A DNA stretch of 64,000 nt from CAYWRZ01 sp964460845 (GCA_964460845.1 CAYWRZ010000006.1:62001-126000); one strand, 5' to 3'. Positions 18,979-26,753 are shown, counted from the stretch's first letter. The notes: generated by a model not told the origin, from the letters alone. Numbers and translations: made by a program.

Positions 18979-19881
18979 ATGGAAGGCATTATTGGCCGCA
19001 GTATCTGGGTGCTGCTTACACGTTATACCGAACCCTCCGACAAACTTTTGTCCCATTGGGTTTACCCGCTAATCAGTGAACTGAAAAGCCATTCGCTCCT
19101 CGATCGCTTCTATTTCAGTCGGCATTACCAGTCTAACCCGCACCTGCGCCTTCGCATAAAAACACCGGCCAACAAAGTTGAAGAAACGACACAACGCATA
19201 CGACAGCACCTTGCGGACGAAACGGATCGCTTCGATTTGGTATCGACCGACCAGCCACTGCAGCTCGATACTTACGGGAGTAAGGCCGACTTTGTGCTGC
19301 TCGAGCCGCAGCTCTGCTTTTCTTCCGATCTGCTGCTTTCCATTCTTGCCGAAAAAGAATCGCAAGACTATGAAGATATGCTTCGCCTGGCGTTTCTGCT
19401 CGATTTGGGGCTTATTTATTCCTTTTACCGCGACAAAAAAAGCTGTATCGCTTTCTTTGAATATTACATCGGGCAATGGATGGACCACACGCTGAATTAT
19501 GTGCGCCGCGATACGGCCGACGCTACTCCGGCACAAGTAAGCTCACTTTTCGAAGAACGCTTCGCAGGGCAAAAACCGCAGTTGGCCGACATGGGAAAAT
19601 CGGTAATGGCCTGGATAGACGGTGGAGGCGCTTATACCAAAGGTGAAAAATGGCTGCCGATATGGATTCACGAGCTGGGGGTACAAAAAGAAGAGCTGCT
19701 AAGTCTCCGCCCCGAGTTTTTGCGTGCGCATACCTCCGACCCCACGCTTCGCGATACCGATGCCATTTACCGCTCGCTGCTCGAATCGTTTGTGCACATG
19801 CAGCACAACCGGCTGGGTTTGTTCAATGCCGACGAAGCCTATTTGGCTTACCTTATCAAACGTACACTGGAATATAGTTAA
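18979..19881 (+). CDS. Stand-alone LanB elimination-domain protein (degenerate)
   Basis: This 300-residue protein belongs to the family that forms the C-terminal elimination domain of class I lanthipeptide dehydratases (thiopeptide-type biosynthesis domain). The H-x-R-x-R motif is present (His55, Arg57, Arg59 in PHLRLRI), and so is the C-terminal FVHMQHNRLG with its essential-type His273. However, the usual RYGG motif reads DTYGSK, with Thr98 in place of the Arg that NisB needs for glutamate elimination. A more canonical paralog is encoded at 27643-28620. This copy may therefore be a partner or accessory subunit, or may do a different reaction. It precedes the LanC gene by 36 bases. The start is the ATG at 18979. 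Confidence 0.85.
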   Translation: MEGIIGRSIWVLLTRYTEPSDKLLSHWVYPLISELKSHSLLDRFYFSRHYQSNPHLRLRIKTPANKVEETTQRIRQHLADETDRFDLVSTDQPLQLDTYGSKADFVLLEPQLCFSSDLLLSILAEKESQDYEDMLRLAFLLDLGLIYSFYRDKKSCIAFFEYYIGQWMDHTLNYVRRDTADATPAQVSSLFEERFAGQKPQLADMGKSVMAWIDGGGAYTKGEKWLPIWIHELGVQKEELLSLRPEFLRAHTSDPTLRDTDAIYRSLLESFVHMQHNRLGLFNADEAYLAYLIKRTLEYS

Positions 19882-19917
19882 TCAAGTATAGAATCGTATC
19901 GTGTAGCTCTTTTTAGT

Positions 19918-21912
19918 ATGAACACACCCGAAAAAATGCAACAACGCGTGCAGGACGAAGTATTCCGCATTGCAGACGAAATTATGCGCGAAGCCCGCGA
20001 GGAAGACGGCGCTTTATTTTGGACACCGGTCGAAAAAAAAGGGGATTCTGAAGACTTTCAGTTTTTCGAGCTGAGCCTTTACGGTGGTTCGGCCGGAATA
20101 GCCCTTTTCTTCGGTGCCCTGTTTCGGTACACCGGACAAAAAAAGTACCTCGATATCATCGATAAAATAGTAAAGGGAATTGATACGTACAGCCATACCT
20201 GTCCACCCTTTCTTTACACCTTCCAGCCGGGAATGTTCGGGGTGGTATATGCGCTTATCCAATTGTATCTCTTTACCGGCAAACGCAGTTACCTTGAAAA
20301 AGCATCGGAACTGGCGCGTCACGACGAAAATTTTCTCCACAACCCTGAGATACCCCTCGAAATTATCAACGGAAAATCGGGTGCGCTATTGGTGCTGCTG
20401 CATCTTCACAGCCATACCGGAGAGGCATGGATACTCGAAAAAATTGATCAATACCTGCAGCAGCTCACCAGCCAGTTTCATACTGCCAAAAAGGGGATTT
20501 ACTGGGACAGGAACGAAAAACAAGTGGGTGGTTTATGCGGTTTTTCACACGGCGCTGCGGGCATAGGATTCGCCCTGATGGAAGCCGGAAAGTACCTCGG
20601 CAATCCTGCGCTTACAAAAATCGGAGAGCAGGCATACACTTACGAAACCCAATATTTCGTGCCCCGCACAGGCAATTGGCGCGATCTGCGCTACGAAGCG
20701 GTAACGGAGCAGGATCCGATGCTGTTCGAAGAAAAAGCCGATCAGGACGATCTCAACTTTTTTAGCGGTAAAGGCGAAATGAATGCCTGGTGCCACGGTG
20801 CGGCGGGCATTGGTATGTCGCGGCTCAGGGCCTGGGAGCTAAACGGTAGCCCGGCTTTCCGCAAAGAAGCGATGGCGGCTATACGTCGCAATTTTACAGA
20901 AGATTTTTTCCCGGAAGCAGGACGCGAAAGTCATACCTTATGCCACGGCACCTGCGGGAATAACGATATTTTTATTCAGGCTTTCCTGACCCTGAAACAG
21001 GAAAAATACCTGCGACAGGCACTGCGTGCAGCCATGTACGTTATCGAATCGAGGCGGCTGCACGGCTACTACCAATGCGGCTATCCCTCGGCTACGGGCT
21101 TGCAGGATATGAGCCTGTTTATGGGAAATGCCGGAATCGGCTATTACCTGCTGCGCGTGCTGGCTCCCGAGTTGATTCCTTCGGTACTGGCTCCGTCGCT
21201 CGAAAAGAAAGCAAAGCCCGGCACATTGACCACCGGCGAAGGAATAGGAATAAGCTGGGAGACCTTCAAAAAACGGTGGATAAAAAAAGATTTCCCCCGT
21301 ACGTTCGAAGTGGCCGAATTTGTAGCGCCTAAACCCACCGAGGCATTTCTGCAAAGTGAATTTCAAGGTAATCTTACCGATGCTTTCAGCCGCTTTGTAC
21401 GCCGACAGCTTGAAATCCAGAAGCACGAAAAACACAAAACGCTGTGGCAGGATATTTACCGCCTGGAGCTGAAAAGCTGGCAACTAAAAACCCGCATCAA
21501 AAGCAATGTGTATCTCCATTATAAAGAAATAGCCTGTCGCAGCAATGCCGAGAAACACGTTTCAAAAGGCGATCCGCACCTCAAAAAGCTGTCGCTGCTG
21601 CTGCACGGTAACTCGGCACTCGTATCGGTGAATTGGGACTGGCGTTCCGAAATCACGGGCAACCAGCCCGAATCGGATCTGCGTTATGTGCTGCTAAGAC
21701 CCTATGCCCTGGGAGTACACGAAGAATGGCTGCCCGATTTTTCATTCTATATCTTACGTTCGTTCAAAAAGCCCAAACAGGTGCAGGAAGTGATTCGGGA
21801 AGTGATCGAAATGACTGGAGCACAATCTGAATCGGAAAAAGAAATGGCAGAAAAAGCTGTTTTGCAACAGGTTAGCGCCGCCCTGCGAAGAGGTATATTA
21901 CTGGATAAATAA
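19918..21912 (+). CDS. LanC-like lanthipeptide cyclase with C-terminal extension
   Basis: The first about 420 residues form a LanC alpha/alpha toroid that should join Cys thiols to dehydrated Ser/Thr. The zinc ligands are intact: Cys292 in NAWCHGAAGIG, and Cys342-His343 in TLCHGTCGN. The GFSHGAAGIGFAL motif around His211 is also present. Residues about 430-664 are an extra domain not found in ordinary LanC proteins of about 400 residues. I cannot assign it, but its end (VQEVIREVIEM ... VSAALRRGILL) has a winged-helix rhythm like that of leader-recognition domains. Signature Cys and His residues suggest an active enzyme. Immediately downstream is a strong promoter and the array of precursor genes. 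Confidence 0.9.
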   Translation: MNTPEKMQQRVQDEVFRIADEIMREAREEDGALFWTPVEKKGDSEDFQFFELSLYGGSAGIALFFGALFRYTGQKKYLDIIDKIVKGIDTYSHTCPPFLYTFQPGMFGVVYALIQLYLFTGKRSYLEKASELARHDENFLHNPEIPLEIINGKSGALLVLLHLHSHTGEAWILEKIDQYLQQLTSQFHTAKKGIYWDRNEKQVGGLCGFSHGAAGIGFALMEAGKYLGNPALTKIGEQAYTYETQYFVPRTGNWRDLRYEAVTEQDPMLFEEKADQDDLNFFSGKGEMNAWCHGAAGIGMSRLRAWELNGSPAFRKEAMAAIRRNFTEDFFPEAGRESHTLCHGTCGNNDIFIQAFLTLKQEKYLRQALRAAMYVIESRRLHGYYQCGYPSATGLQDMSLFMGNAGIGYYLLRVLAPELIPSVLAPSLEKKAKPGTLTTGEGIGISWETFKKRWIKKDFPRTFEVAEFVAPKPTEAFLQSEFQGNLTDAFSRFVRRQLEIQKHEKHKTLWQDIYRLELKSWQLKTRIKSNVYLHYKEIACRSNAEKHVSKGDPHLKKLSLLLHGNSALVSVNWDWRSEITGNQPESDLRYVLLRPYALGVHEEWLPDFSFYILRSFKKPKQVQEVIREVIEMTGAQSESEKEMAEKAVLQQVSAALRRGILLDK

Positions 21913-21915
21913 GTC

Positions 21916-21946
21916 TTTGGTTTTTTCATCGATTTTTTTATATTTG
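21916..21946 (+). promoter_or_regulatory. Promoter of the precursor array
   Basis: TTTG (21916-21919), then exactly 19 bases, then TATATTTG (21939-21946): a perfect match to the Bacteroidota housekeeping promoter. It lies 3 bases past the cyclase stop. Transcription would begin about 60 bases before the first precursor, giving the array expression independent of the enzymes. Confidence 0.8.
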
Positions 21947-22015
21947 TTACATAGCCTTAGTAAGGCAGTGTTAGTATCACTACGTTAGTATTACGTTTAT
22001 TTAATTTCTAGTATT

Positions 22016-22237
22016 ATGAAAAAAAGAATCAAGGTCGGTATCGGCGAGCTCAGGGTAAGCAGCTTTGTCACCTCACTGCACGATTCCGAATCGGGCGAAA
22101 TCAAAGGCGGTACGCAACTCAGTTGCCCGCAAAATTGCCGAACTATCGAATTTCGAGGCTGTGCCGTCACTCCACATCAGGTTTGCCAAATCCACTCACG
22201 GCTTGTCTGTAACTCTTCCCTCTCTTATTGTTGTTAA
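22016..22237 (+). CDS. Lanthipeptide precursor 1
   Basis: This 73-residue precursor has the shared leader (RVSSFVTSLHDSESGEIKGG) ending in a double glycine for C39-peptidase cleavage. The 41-residue core has seven Cys, spaced 3, 7, 7, 7, 6 and 0 residues apart, ending in a Cys pair. It carries the CRTIEF variant of a subfamily motif shared with precursors 10, 12, 13, 14 and 16. It is the first gene after the array promoter. Confidence 0.92.
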   Translation: MKKRIKVGIGELRVSSFVTSLHDSESGEIKGGTQLSCPQNCRTIEFRGCAVTPHQVCQIHSRLVCNSSLSYCC

Positions 22238-22240
22238 ACC

Positions 22241-22277
22241 AAGGGCATAGCTGAAAAGTATGCCCTTTCGCTTTTTT
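22241..22277 (+). terminator. Hairpin after precursor 1
   Basis: Arms AAGGGCATA and TATGCCCTT enclose a 9-base loop, followed 4 bases later by six T residues. It should terminate or attenuate transcription after precursor 1. Confidence 0.75.
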
Positions 22278-22552
22278 AGTAGCTACCCTTTTTACCTCAC
22301 TATCCGCGATGAAAAACGTAAAATCTCACTCCGATAGCCTGAATACACTTCCTTTTATGACAGGAAACAAAGCGCTGATCGAAAGCGGAAACAGCTTATT
22401 TCTCTACCCTATCCAACCTGATATAACCGCAGGCTTTTCAATATTTCACTCACATTCTCCCACTTATTTACTGTAACCCGACACCGTTTTTTTCCACATA
22501 TACACCTTAACCGTATCTCTCCATATTAGTTATCACTTAAAATTATCTGCGT
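22278..22552 (+). other. Largest gap in the precursor array, with a 55-codon open frame
   Basis: This is the widest gap between precursors. An open frame of 55 residues (22309-22476) begins MKNVKSHSDSLNTLPF but has neither the shared leader nor a GG site nor any cysteine. It may be chance or a decayed gene. No consensus promoter for precursor 2 was found here. Confidence 0.35.
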
Positions 22553-22750
22553 ATGAAAAAAATGAAGTTTAAGCTCGATGAGCTGAAAGTAAACAGCTTT
22601 GTCACTTCGCTGCGTGACTCAGAATCGGGTGCGATAAAAGGCGGCACAGAACTCAGTTGCCCGCATAACTGCCTGACGCGCGAATTCAACACCTGCGGTG
22701 TGCATACCTTGAATGTAAACTGCCAAACCCCTGCCTCACATTGTTGCTAA
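22553..22750 (+). CDS. Lanthipeptide precursor 2
   Basis: This is the shortest member at 65 residues. The leader is standard (LDELKVNSFVTSLRDSESG, then AIKGG). The 34-residue core has six Cys and ends in a Cys pair like precursor 1. Its first unit reads CLTREF, a variant of the CRTYEF motif of the main subfamily. Confidence 0.92.
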   Translation: MKKMKFKLDELKVNSFVTSLRDSESGAIKGGTELSCPHNCLTREFNTCGVHTLNVNCQTPASHCC

Positions 22751-22840
22751 GCAACGTTGAGATTTTTTCGCACAGCAATCATACAACGCACGTTTTATAA
22801 ATCAGATTTGTTAATCGTTCTATTCTAAAAATGTATGGCT

Positions 22841-23101
22841 ATGAAAAAATTAAAATTTAACCTCGACGACCTGAAAGTAAAAAGCTTCCTTACTTCGATC
22901 CAAGCTTCAGAATCGGATGGAATTAAAGGCGGGAAGCAGGAGCTGGCACATCATACCGAAGCCCCACACACCTGCGTACTTTCAAGGCCTCCGTATTGCG
23001 CCGAATCGGTTACTCAATGTCCGCCCCTGACCCAGCCACCCATTTGCCAGGCTTCGGGAAATCCCGATTGTAACAACACGCTAGTACTGGGCTGCGGATA
23101 A
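22841..23101 (+). CDS. Lanthipeptide precursor 3
   Basis: This precursor has 86 residues from the MKKLKF start, which matches the other leaders; an ATG two codons upstream is also possible. The leader ends in GIKGG. The core departs from the subfamily: it opens with a His-rich stretch (KQELAHHTEAPH) and carries six Cys in proline-rich surroundings (SRPPYC, PPLTQPPIC). It is followed by a hairpin terminator. Confidence 0.9.
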   Translation: MKKLKFNLDDLKVKSFLTSIQASESDGIKGGKQELAHHTEAPHTCVLSRPPYCAESVTQCPPLTQPPICQASGNPDCNNTLVLGCG

Positions 23102-23119
23102 AAAAAACCAAATTTTTCT

Positions 23120-23156
23120 CTCCCGGAATCTATCAGGAAACCGGGAGTTAATTTTT
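23120..23156 (+). terminator. Hairpin after precursor 3
   Basis: Arms CTCCCGG and CCGGGAG are followed by TTAATTTTT, 18 bases after the stop of precursor 3. Confidence 0.7.
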
Positions 23157-23167
23157 ATGCAAACCCG

Positions 23168-23407
23168 ATGAAAAAGAAAGTAAAGCTTAGTCTCGAACAG
23201 CTCAGGGTAAACAGCTTTGTCACTTCTCTCAAAGAAGGAGAATCGCTTATTCTGAAAGGCGGAGAAGGACAAACGCTTACTGTACGCTGCCTGACACAAA
23301 TTCGAGAATGCGAAATCAGCGTACACATCGAATGCCCCCGTACCCAAAACTGTGTAACCTTTCACGAAGGCTGCACCTCTATCCGCGAATGCGGTGGCGG
23401 CGGTTAA
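23168..23407 (+). CDS. Lanthipeptide precursor 4
   Basis: This 79-residue precursor has a leader ending in ILKGG. The core has six Cys in a charged setting (IRECEIS, FHEGC, IRECGGGG) and ends in four glycines. It is the only one of the 17 cores without a Ser-Arg or Thr-Arg dipeptide. Confidence 0.9.
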   Translation: MKKKVKLSLEQLRVNSFVTSLKEGESLILKGGEGQTLTVRCLTQIRECEISVHIECPRTQNCVTFHEGCTSIRECGGGG

Positions 23408-23455
23408 GGATACAACTCATTATTTTATTTATTTATTCACTTTATCTCTCTTAGT

Positions 23456-23722
23456 ATGAAAAAGAAAATTAAACTCAGTCTCGATGTGCTTCGCGTGGAC
23501 AGTTTTGTGACCTCGCTTCACGAAGACGAAAGCGCCAATCTCAAAGGCGGAACCGAGCTAACCTGCGCGCCCGCATGCAATACCCAGGCGGCTAATTGCC
23601 TAACCCGCCCGCAAGACTGCCAGGTATCGGGACAGTTCCATTGCCTGACCCGTAATTTGCAAGAATGCGTGGAATCTCACACCCCCGGATGCCAGCCTAC
23701 AAGACCGCCAAATTATTGCTAA
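23456..23722 (+). CDS. Lanthipeptide precursor 5
   Basis: This 88-residue precursor has a leader with RVDSFVTSLHEDES and an NLKGG end. The core holds eight Cys in successive units of 3-8 residues, most with a Thr-Arg near the start (CLTRPQD, CLTRNLQE, CQPTRPPNY). With precursors 6 and 7 it forms a long-core, strongly repetitive group. Confidence 0.92.
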   Translation: MKKKIKLSLDVLRVDSFVTSLHEDESANLKGGTELTCAPACNTQAANCLTRPQDCQVSGQFHCLTRNLQECVESHTPGCQPTRPPNYC

Positions 23723-23782
23723 GCGCTGCCAAATGATTTTTTTATTTCTGAATTATTCTACCAAATAAAGTATGCTATTTCT

Positions 23783-24061
23783 ATGAAAAAGAAAATTAAA
23801 CTCAGCTTCGAAGCGCTGAAAGTAAACAGTTTCGTCACCTCGCTTCATACCACAGAAGCCCACGGTATCAAAGGCGGAGCCACTGATGTTACAGGCTGCA
23901 CTACAGAACCCGTAATTTGTCAGTTTACCGAAGGCACCGAATGCCAGCTTACGCGTACGCAATTCTGTACGCAAACCCGCCCTTCGATTTGCCGTACCCA
24001 AAACCCCTTAGATTGCGGCACTACCCAACCTTCCATTTGCAATATTACCGCTAACTGTTAA
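23783..24061 (+). CDS. Lanthipeptide precursor 6
   Basis: This 92-residue precursor has a leader ending in GIKGG. Its core is the most regular of all: eight Cys separated by 6, 7, 7, 7, 7, 7 and 5 residues, and each interval contains Thr (CQLTRTQF, CTQTRPSI, CGTTQPSI). Such periodicity would allow a chain of similar thioether rings. Confidence 0.92.
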   Translation: MKKKIKLSFEALKVNSFVTSLHTTEAHGIKGGATDVTGCTTEPVICQFTEGTECQLTRTQFCTQTRPSICRTQNPLDCGTTQPSICNITANC

Positions 24062-24094
24062 TGTTTTTATCTACAAACTATAACTCGTTTTACT

Positions 24095-24373
24095 ATGAAA
24101 AAGAAAATACATCTCGGGCTCGAAAATCTCAAGGTGAAAAGTTTTGTCACTTCGCTGCAAGAGGCCGAAAGCGCCAATCTCAAAGGCGGTACCGAAATGA
24201 ACTGCATATCGAATCAGAATTGCCAGAGCCTCATCACACCGAACTGCCAGGTACTTACCCGTCCCGCCGTTTGCGCCGCTACAAGTCCGATACGCTGTCA
24301 CACACAGTTGATCCAATGCCACACCAATAACCCGAACATCTGCGATTTTTCGCGTTATCCGACCAACTGCTGA
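24095..24373 (+). CDS. Lanthipeptide precursor 7
   Basis: This 92-residue precursor has a leader containing KVKSFVTSLQEAES and NLKGG. Its core has eight Cys at 5-8-residue intervals with Thr or Ser in each interval (CQVLTRPAV, CAATSPIR, CHTNNPNI). It belongs with precursors 5 and 6. Confidence 0.92.
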   Translation: MKKKIHLGLENLKVKSFVTSLQEAESANLKGGTEMNCISNQNCQSLITPNCQVLTRPAVCAATSPIRCHTQLIQCHTNNPNICDFSRYPTNC

Positions 24374-24439
24374 CCTGATCCTGTCTTTTTGCTTCGCACT
24401 ATGCGACTATGATTGTATTCATTCTTTAAAATGACTCGT

Positions 24440-24670
24440 ATGAAAAAAGTAAAATTTGACCTTAGCGAATTAAAAGTAAACAGCTTTATCACCTCGCTCA
24501 ACGAATCCGAATCGGGCGAAATAAAAGGCGGTACCCAACTAAGCTGCAACCACGATTGCGATACCCGTCACAAGGGCTGCATCGTATCGGTGCACAATGC
24601 CTGCATCACCACGCATACCAATCCGCCGTTTTGCGGTGGTCTTCCCACTGTGCATGTCTGCAAAGAATAA
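24440..24670 (+). CDS. Lanthipeptide precursor 8
   Basis: This precursor has 76 residues from the ATG that begins MKKVKF, chosen because it aligns with every other leader; the frame is open 9 codons further up. The leader ends in EIKGG. The core has six Cys and a central CDTRHKGC unit related to CNTLHQGC of precursor 15. It ends in CKE, not Cys. Confidence 0.9.
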   Translation: MKKVKFDLSELKVNSFITSLNESESGEIKGGTQLSCNHDCDTRHKGCIVSVHNACITTHTNPPFCGGLPTVHVCKE

Positions 24671-24686
24671 CTGAAACCGGATTGTA

Positions 24687-24717
24687 AAAGAGCGGGTAAA
24701 ATTTATGCTCGCTCTTT
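24687..24717 (+). terminator. Hairpin after precursor 8
   Basis: Arms AAAGAGCG and CGCTCTTT surround a 15-base loop. The T tail is short, so it may act as a weak terminator or RNA-end stabiliser. Confidence 0.5.
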
Positions 24718-24763
24718 GCTGTCCGGAAACAGGTAGAAAACGTATATACACACGCTATTTACT

Positions 24764-24985
24764 ATGAAGAAAAAAAACAAACTGAAGCTGGATAACCTGC
24801 AGGTAAAAAGCTTCGTCACTTCTATGAACGAATGGGAAATCGCGCAACTGAAAGGCGGCACCGAAACCACCTGTCCAATTGGCTGTGGCCCCACCCGACC
24901 CGACAATACAGCCTGCACACCGGTGCCTTCTATTAATCTGATCTGCCCGGTTACCCAAGAAAGGCTATGTACGCGTTTTTGCTAA
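24764..24985 (+). CDS. Lanthipeptide precursor 9
   Basis: This 73-residue precursor has the most divergent leader end (VKSFVTSMNEWEIAQLKGG). The core has six Cys and opens with CPIGCGPTRP, ending in CTRFC. Its 224-base downstream gap shows no gene. Confidence 0.9.
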   Translation: MKKKNKLKLDNLQVKSFVTSMNEWEIAQLKGGTETTCPIGCGPTRPDNTACTPVPSINLICPVTQERLCTRFC

Positions 24986-25187
24986 TTAACAGACCATAGC
25001 ATAGGTGTTGCCTTTCTATCTGTGAAAAGAATATTCTTTCACGCTGTATATCCTCCACGTAAATCACTTGCTGACTTTACGCGATAAATAGACGATGGCA
25101 AATTCAGATATGTGCCAGCTACGGTAGCTGAAGAAAAAACCGATACAGCCCTGTGGTCTGAAAGCTACAGTGCTGTTTTAGTACGCA

Positions 25188-25226
25188 AACCCTTTAAACC
25201 CTATATACCATGAAAAAGAAAATCAA
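25188..25226 (+). repeat. Conserved 5'-UTR/leader repeat, copy 1 (precursor 10)
   Basis: The block CCCTTTAAACCCTATATACC directly before the ATG, and the first 17 bases of the coding region, are identical in three places of the array (also 25788 and 26119). They mark recent duplication of an expression cassette. Confidence 0.85.
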
Positions 25227-25425
25227 ATTTGGCCTCGACGAACTGAAAGTAAACAGCTTCGTTACTTCGCTCAACGATTCTGAATCGGGCGACATCAAAG
25301 GCGGTACGCAGGTAAGCTGTAACCAGGATTGCCGCACTTACGAGTTTCCGGGTTGCAGAGTGACCCGCGACCAGCCATGCGATACACGGCCGGAATGGTG
25401 TGTCCGCATATCAGATATATGTTAA
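25210..25425 (+). CDS. Lanthipeptide precursor 10
   Basis: This 71-residue precursor has the consensus leader (LDELKVNSFVTSLNDSESG, DIKGG). The core has six Cys spaced 3, 7, 7, 6 and 6 and the full subfamily signature C-R-T-Y-E-F-x2-C-x2-T-R-D. It is preceded by the conserved upstream block and followed by a hairpin terminator. Confidence 0.93.
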   Translation: MKKKIKFGLDELKVNSFVTSLNDSESGDIKGGTQVSCNQDCRTYEFPGCRVTRDQPCDTRPEWCVRISDIC

Positions 25426-25443
25426 GGCCCTCTTCTTCCCCAA

Positions 25444-25476
25444 AACCTGGTTCCTACTTGAGAATCAGGTTTTATT
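25444..25476 (+). terminator. Hairpin after precursor 10
   Basis: Arms AACCTGGTTC and GAATCAGGTT (one G-U pair) are followed by TTTATT. A decayed copy of the same hairpin follows precursor 11 near 25750-25780. Confidence 0.7.
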
Positions 25477-25505
25477 CCCTCTAATCCATTAATCTTAATA
25501 GACAT

Positions 25506-25739
25506 ATGAAAAAGAAAATCAAAATTGGCCTTAAGGACATGAAAGTAAACAGCTTTGTCACTTCACTCAACGATTCTGAATCGGTCGAAATAAAAGGCGG
25601 AACCGAGCAAAGCTGCAACTATGGCTGCCTGACAAACGAATTTCCTAATTGTCATAGAACACGCCACGCATCGTGTGAGACATACCCCCCATTTTGTGTA
25701 CCCTGGTCAGAAGCTGCGGTATGCACCGGATTCTGCTAA
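25506..25739 (+). CDS. Lanthipeptide precursor 11
   Basis: This 77-residue precursor has a leader with KDMKVNSFVTSLNDSES and EIKGG. The core has seven Cys, with CLTNEFPNC and CHRTRHASC as the counterparts of the subfamily CRTYEF and VTRD units. It ends in CTGFC. Confidence 0.92.
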   Translation: MKKKIKIGLKDMKVNSFVTSLNDSESVEIKGGTEQSCNYGCLTNEFPNCHRTRHASCETYPPFCVPWSEAAVCTGFC

Positions 25740-25787
25740 ACCCTCCAAAGTCTGGTTCCTGATTAGAGATCAGGCTTTATGCAAAGT

Positions 25788-25826
25788 AACCCTTTAAACC
25801 CTATATACCATGAAAAAGAAAATCAA
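25788..25826 (+). repeat. Conserved 5'-UTR/leader repeat, copy 2 (precursor 12)
   Basis: This is the second exact copy of the upstream block and start region described at 25188. Identity with copy 3 extends through most of the leader. Confidence 0.85.
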
Positions 25827-26058
25827 GCTCAACCTTAACAACCTGAAGGTAAACAGTTTTGTGACCTCAATCGATCCTAAGGAGTCGGGCGATATCAAAG
25901 GCGGCACACAGCCGAGCTGCGGACAGGGCTGTCGTACGTACGAAATTCGGTACTGCCAGGTAACCCGCGATCAGGCCTGCCCGGTCACGCAGCCACCTAA
26001 TTGTCAGATATTTACTATGCCTAACTGTTCCGAAACTTTATGGGTAGATTGCCGCTAA
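25810..26058 (+). CDS. Lanthipeptide precursor 12
   Basis: This 82-residue precursor has a leader identical in protein sequence to that of precursor 13 (LNNLKVNSFVTSIDPKESGD, IKGG). The core has seven Cys at perfectly regular spacing (3, then five gaps of 7) and the CRTYEI/VTRD signature. It ends in Arg after the last Cys. The core diverges sharply from precursor 13 after about 12 residues. Confidence 0.93.
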   Translation: MKKKIKLNLNNLKVNSFVTSIDPKESGDIKGGTQPSCGQGCRTYEIRYCQVTRDQACPVTQPPNCQIFTMPNCSETLWVDCR

Positions 26059-26076
26059 GCATCCGCCCTGCTAAAG

Positions 26077-26116
26077 ATCGTTGTGCGCTTATCGACGCAC
26101 AACGATTTATTTTTTT
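26077..26116 (+). terminator. Strong terminator after precursor 12
   Basis: Perfect 11-base arms ATCGTTGTGCG and CGCACAACGAT with an 8-base loop are followed by TTATTTTTTT. This is the strongest internal terminator of the array. Confidence 0.88.
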
Positions 26117-26118
26117 GT

Positions 26119-26157
26119 AACCCTTTAAACCCTATATACCATGAAAAAGAAAATCAA
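26119..26157 (+). repeat. Conserved 5'-UTR/leader repeat, copy 3 (precursor 13)
   Basis: This is the third copy of the upstream block. Because it follows a strong terminator directly, it must either contain a promoter element or depend on read-through. Confidence 0.85.
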
Positions 26158-26392
26158 GCTTAATCTTAACAACCTGAAGGTAAACAGTTTCGTTACCTCA
26201 ATCGATCCTAAGGAGTCGGGCGACATCAAAGGTGGTACACAGCAAAGCTGCGGACAGGGTTGCCGTACGTACGAAATACAGGCCTGTGTAGAAACACGCG
26301 ACTCACCCTGCCGCATTACCATGCCGGTCAATGTCTGCGAAATAATGACGCTGAATACCAACTGCACGCAGACCTATTACGAAGGATGCTAA
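26141..26392 (+). CDS. Lanthipeptide precursor 13
   Basis: This 83-residue precursor is a recent sister of precursor 12: same leader, same first 12 core residues, then a different sequence. Seven Cys are spaced 3, 7, 7, 8, 8 and 7. It carries CRTYEI and ETRD. No hairpin is obvious after it. Confidence 0.93.
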   Translation: MKKKIKLNLNNLKVNSFVTSIDPKESGDIKGGTQQSCGQGCRTYEIQACVETRDSPCRITMPVNVCEIMTLNTNCTQTYYEGC

Positions 26393-26443
26393 TCTCAGGG
26401 TCTGCTTTTCATTTCACCACAGTCAATAATTTAATTATCCGCT

Positions 26444-26692
26444 ATGAAAAAGAAGATAAAACTAGGTCTTGGTGAGCTGAAAGTAAACAGCTTCGTTACC
26501 TCCATCAATCCCGACGAATCGGGCGAAATCAAAGGCGGTACGCAGATAAGCTGTCCGCAGAATTGCCGAACTGACGAATTTATCGGTTGTGTACAAACCC
26601 GCGATAAGGTTTGCGTACCCACAGAGCCTCCCCTTTGTCAGATTTGGTCCGACTTCAGAGGATGCACCAACACCCTGTCAATCGGTTGTTAA
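26444..26692 (+). CDS. Lanthipeptide precursor 14
   Basis: This 82-residue precursor has a leader LGELKVNSFVTSINPDESGE, then IKGG. The core has seven Cys (3, 7, 7, 7, 8, 7) with CRTDEF and QTRD. It starts CPQNC as in precursor 1, suggesting shared ancestry of the two ends of the array. Confidence 0.93.
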   Translation: MKKKIKLGLGELKVNSFVTSINPDESGEIKGGTQISCPQNCRTDEFIGCVQTRDKVCVPTEPPLCQIWSDFRGCTNTLSIGC

Positions 26693-26696
26693 TTCC

Positions 26697-26730
26697 AAGG
26701 GCACATACTTTCATGTATGTGCCTTATTTC
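26697..26730 (+). terminator. Hairpin after precursor 14
   Basis: Arms GGCACATAC and GTATGTGCC with a 6-base loop are followed by TTATTT. Confidence 0.75.
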
Positions 26731-26753
26731 TAAATATTTAATTCTTATAGCTG

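Noticed and set aside
18753..19079. Overlapping small frames just before the first lanthipeptide gene
   Set aside because: They start with weak codons, run into the true gene in another frame and show no leader or motif.
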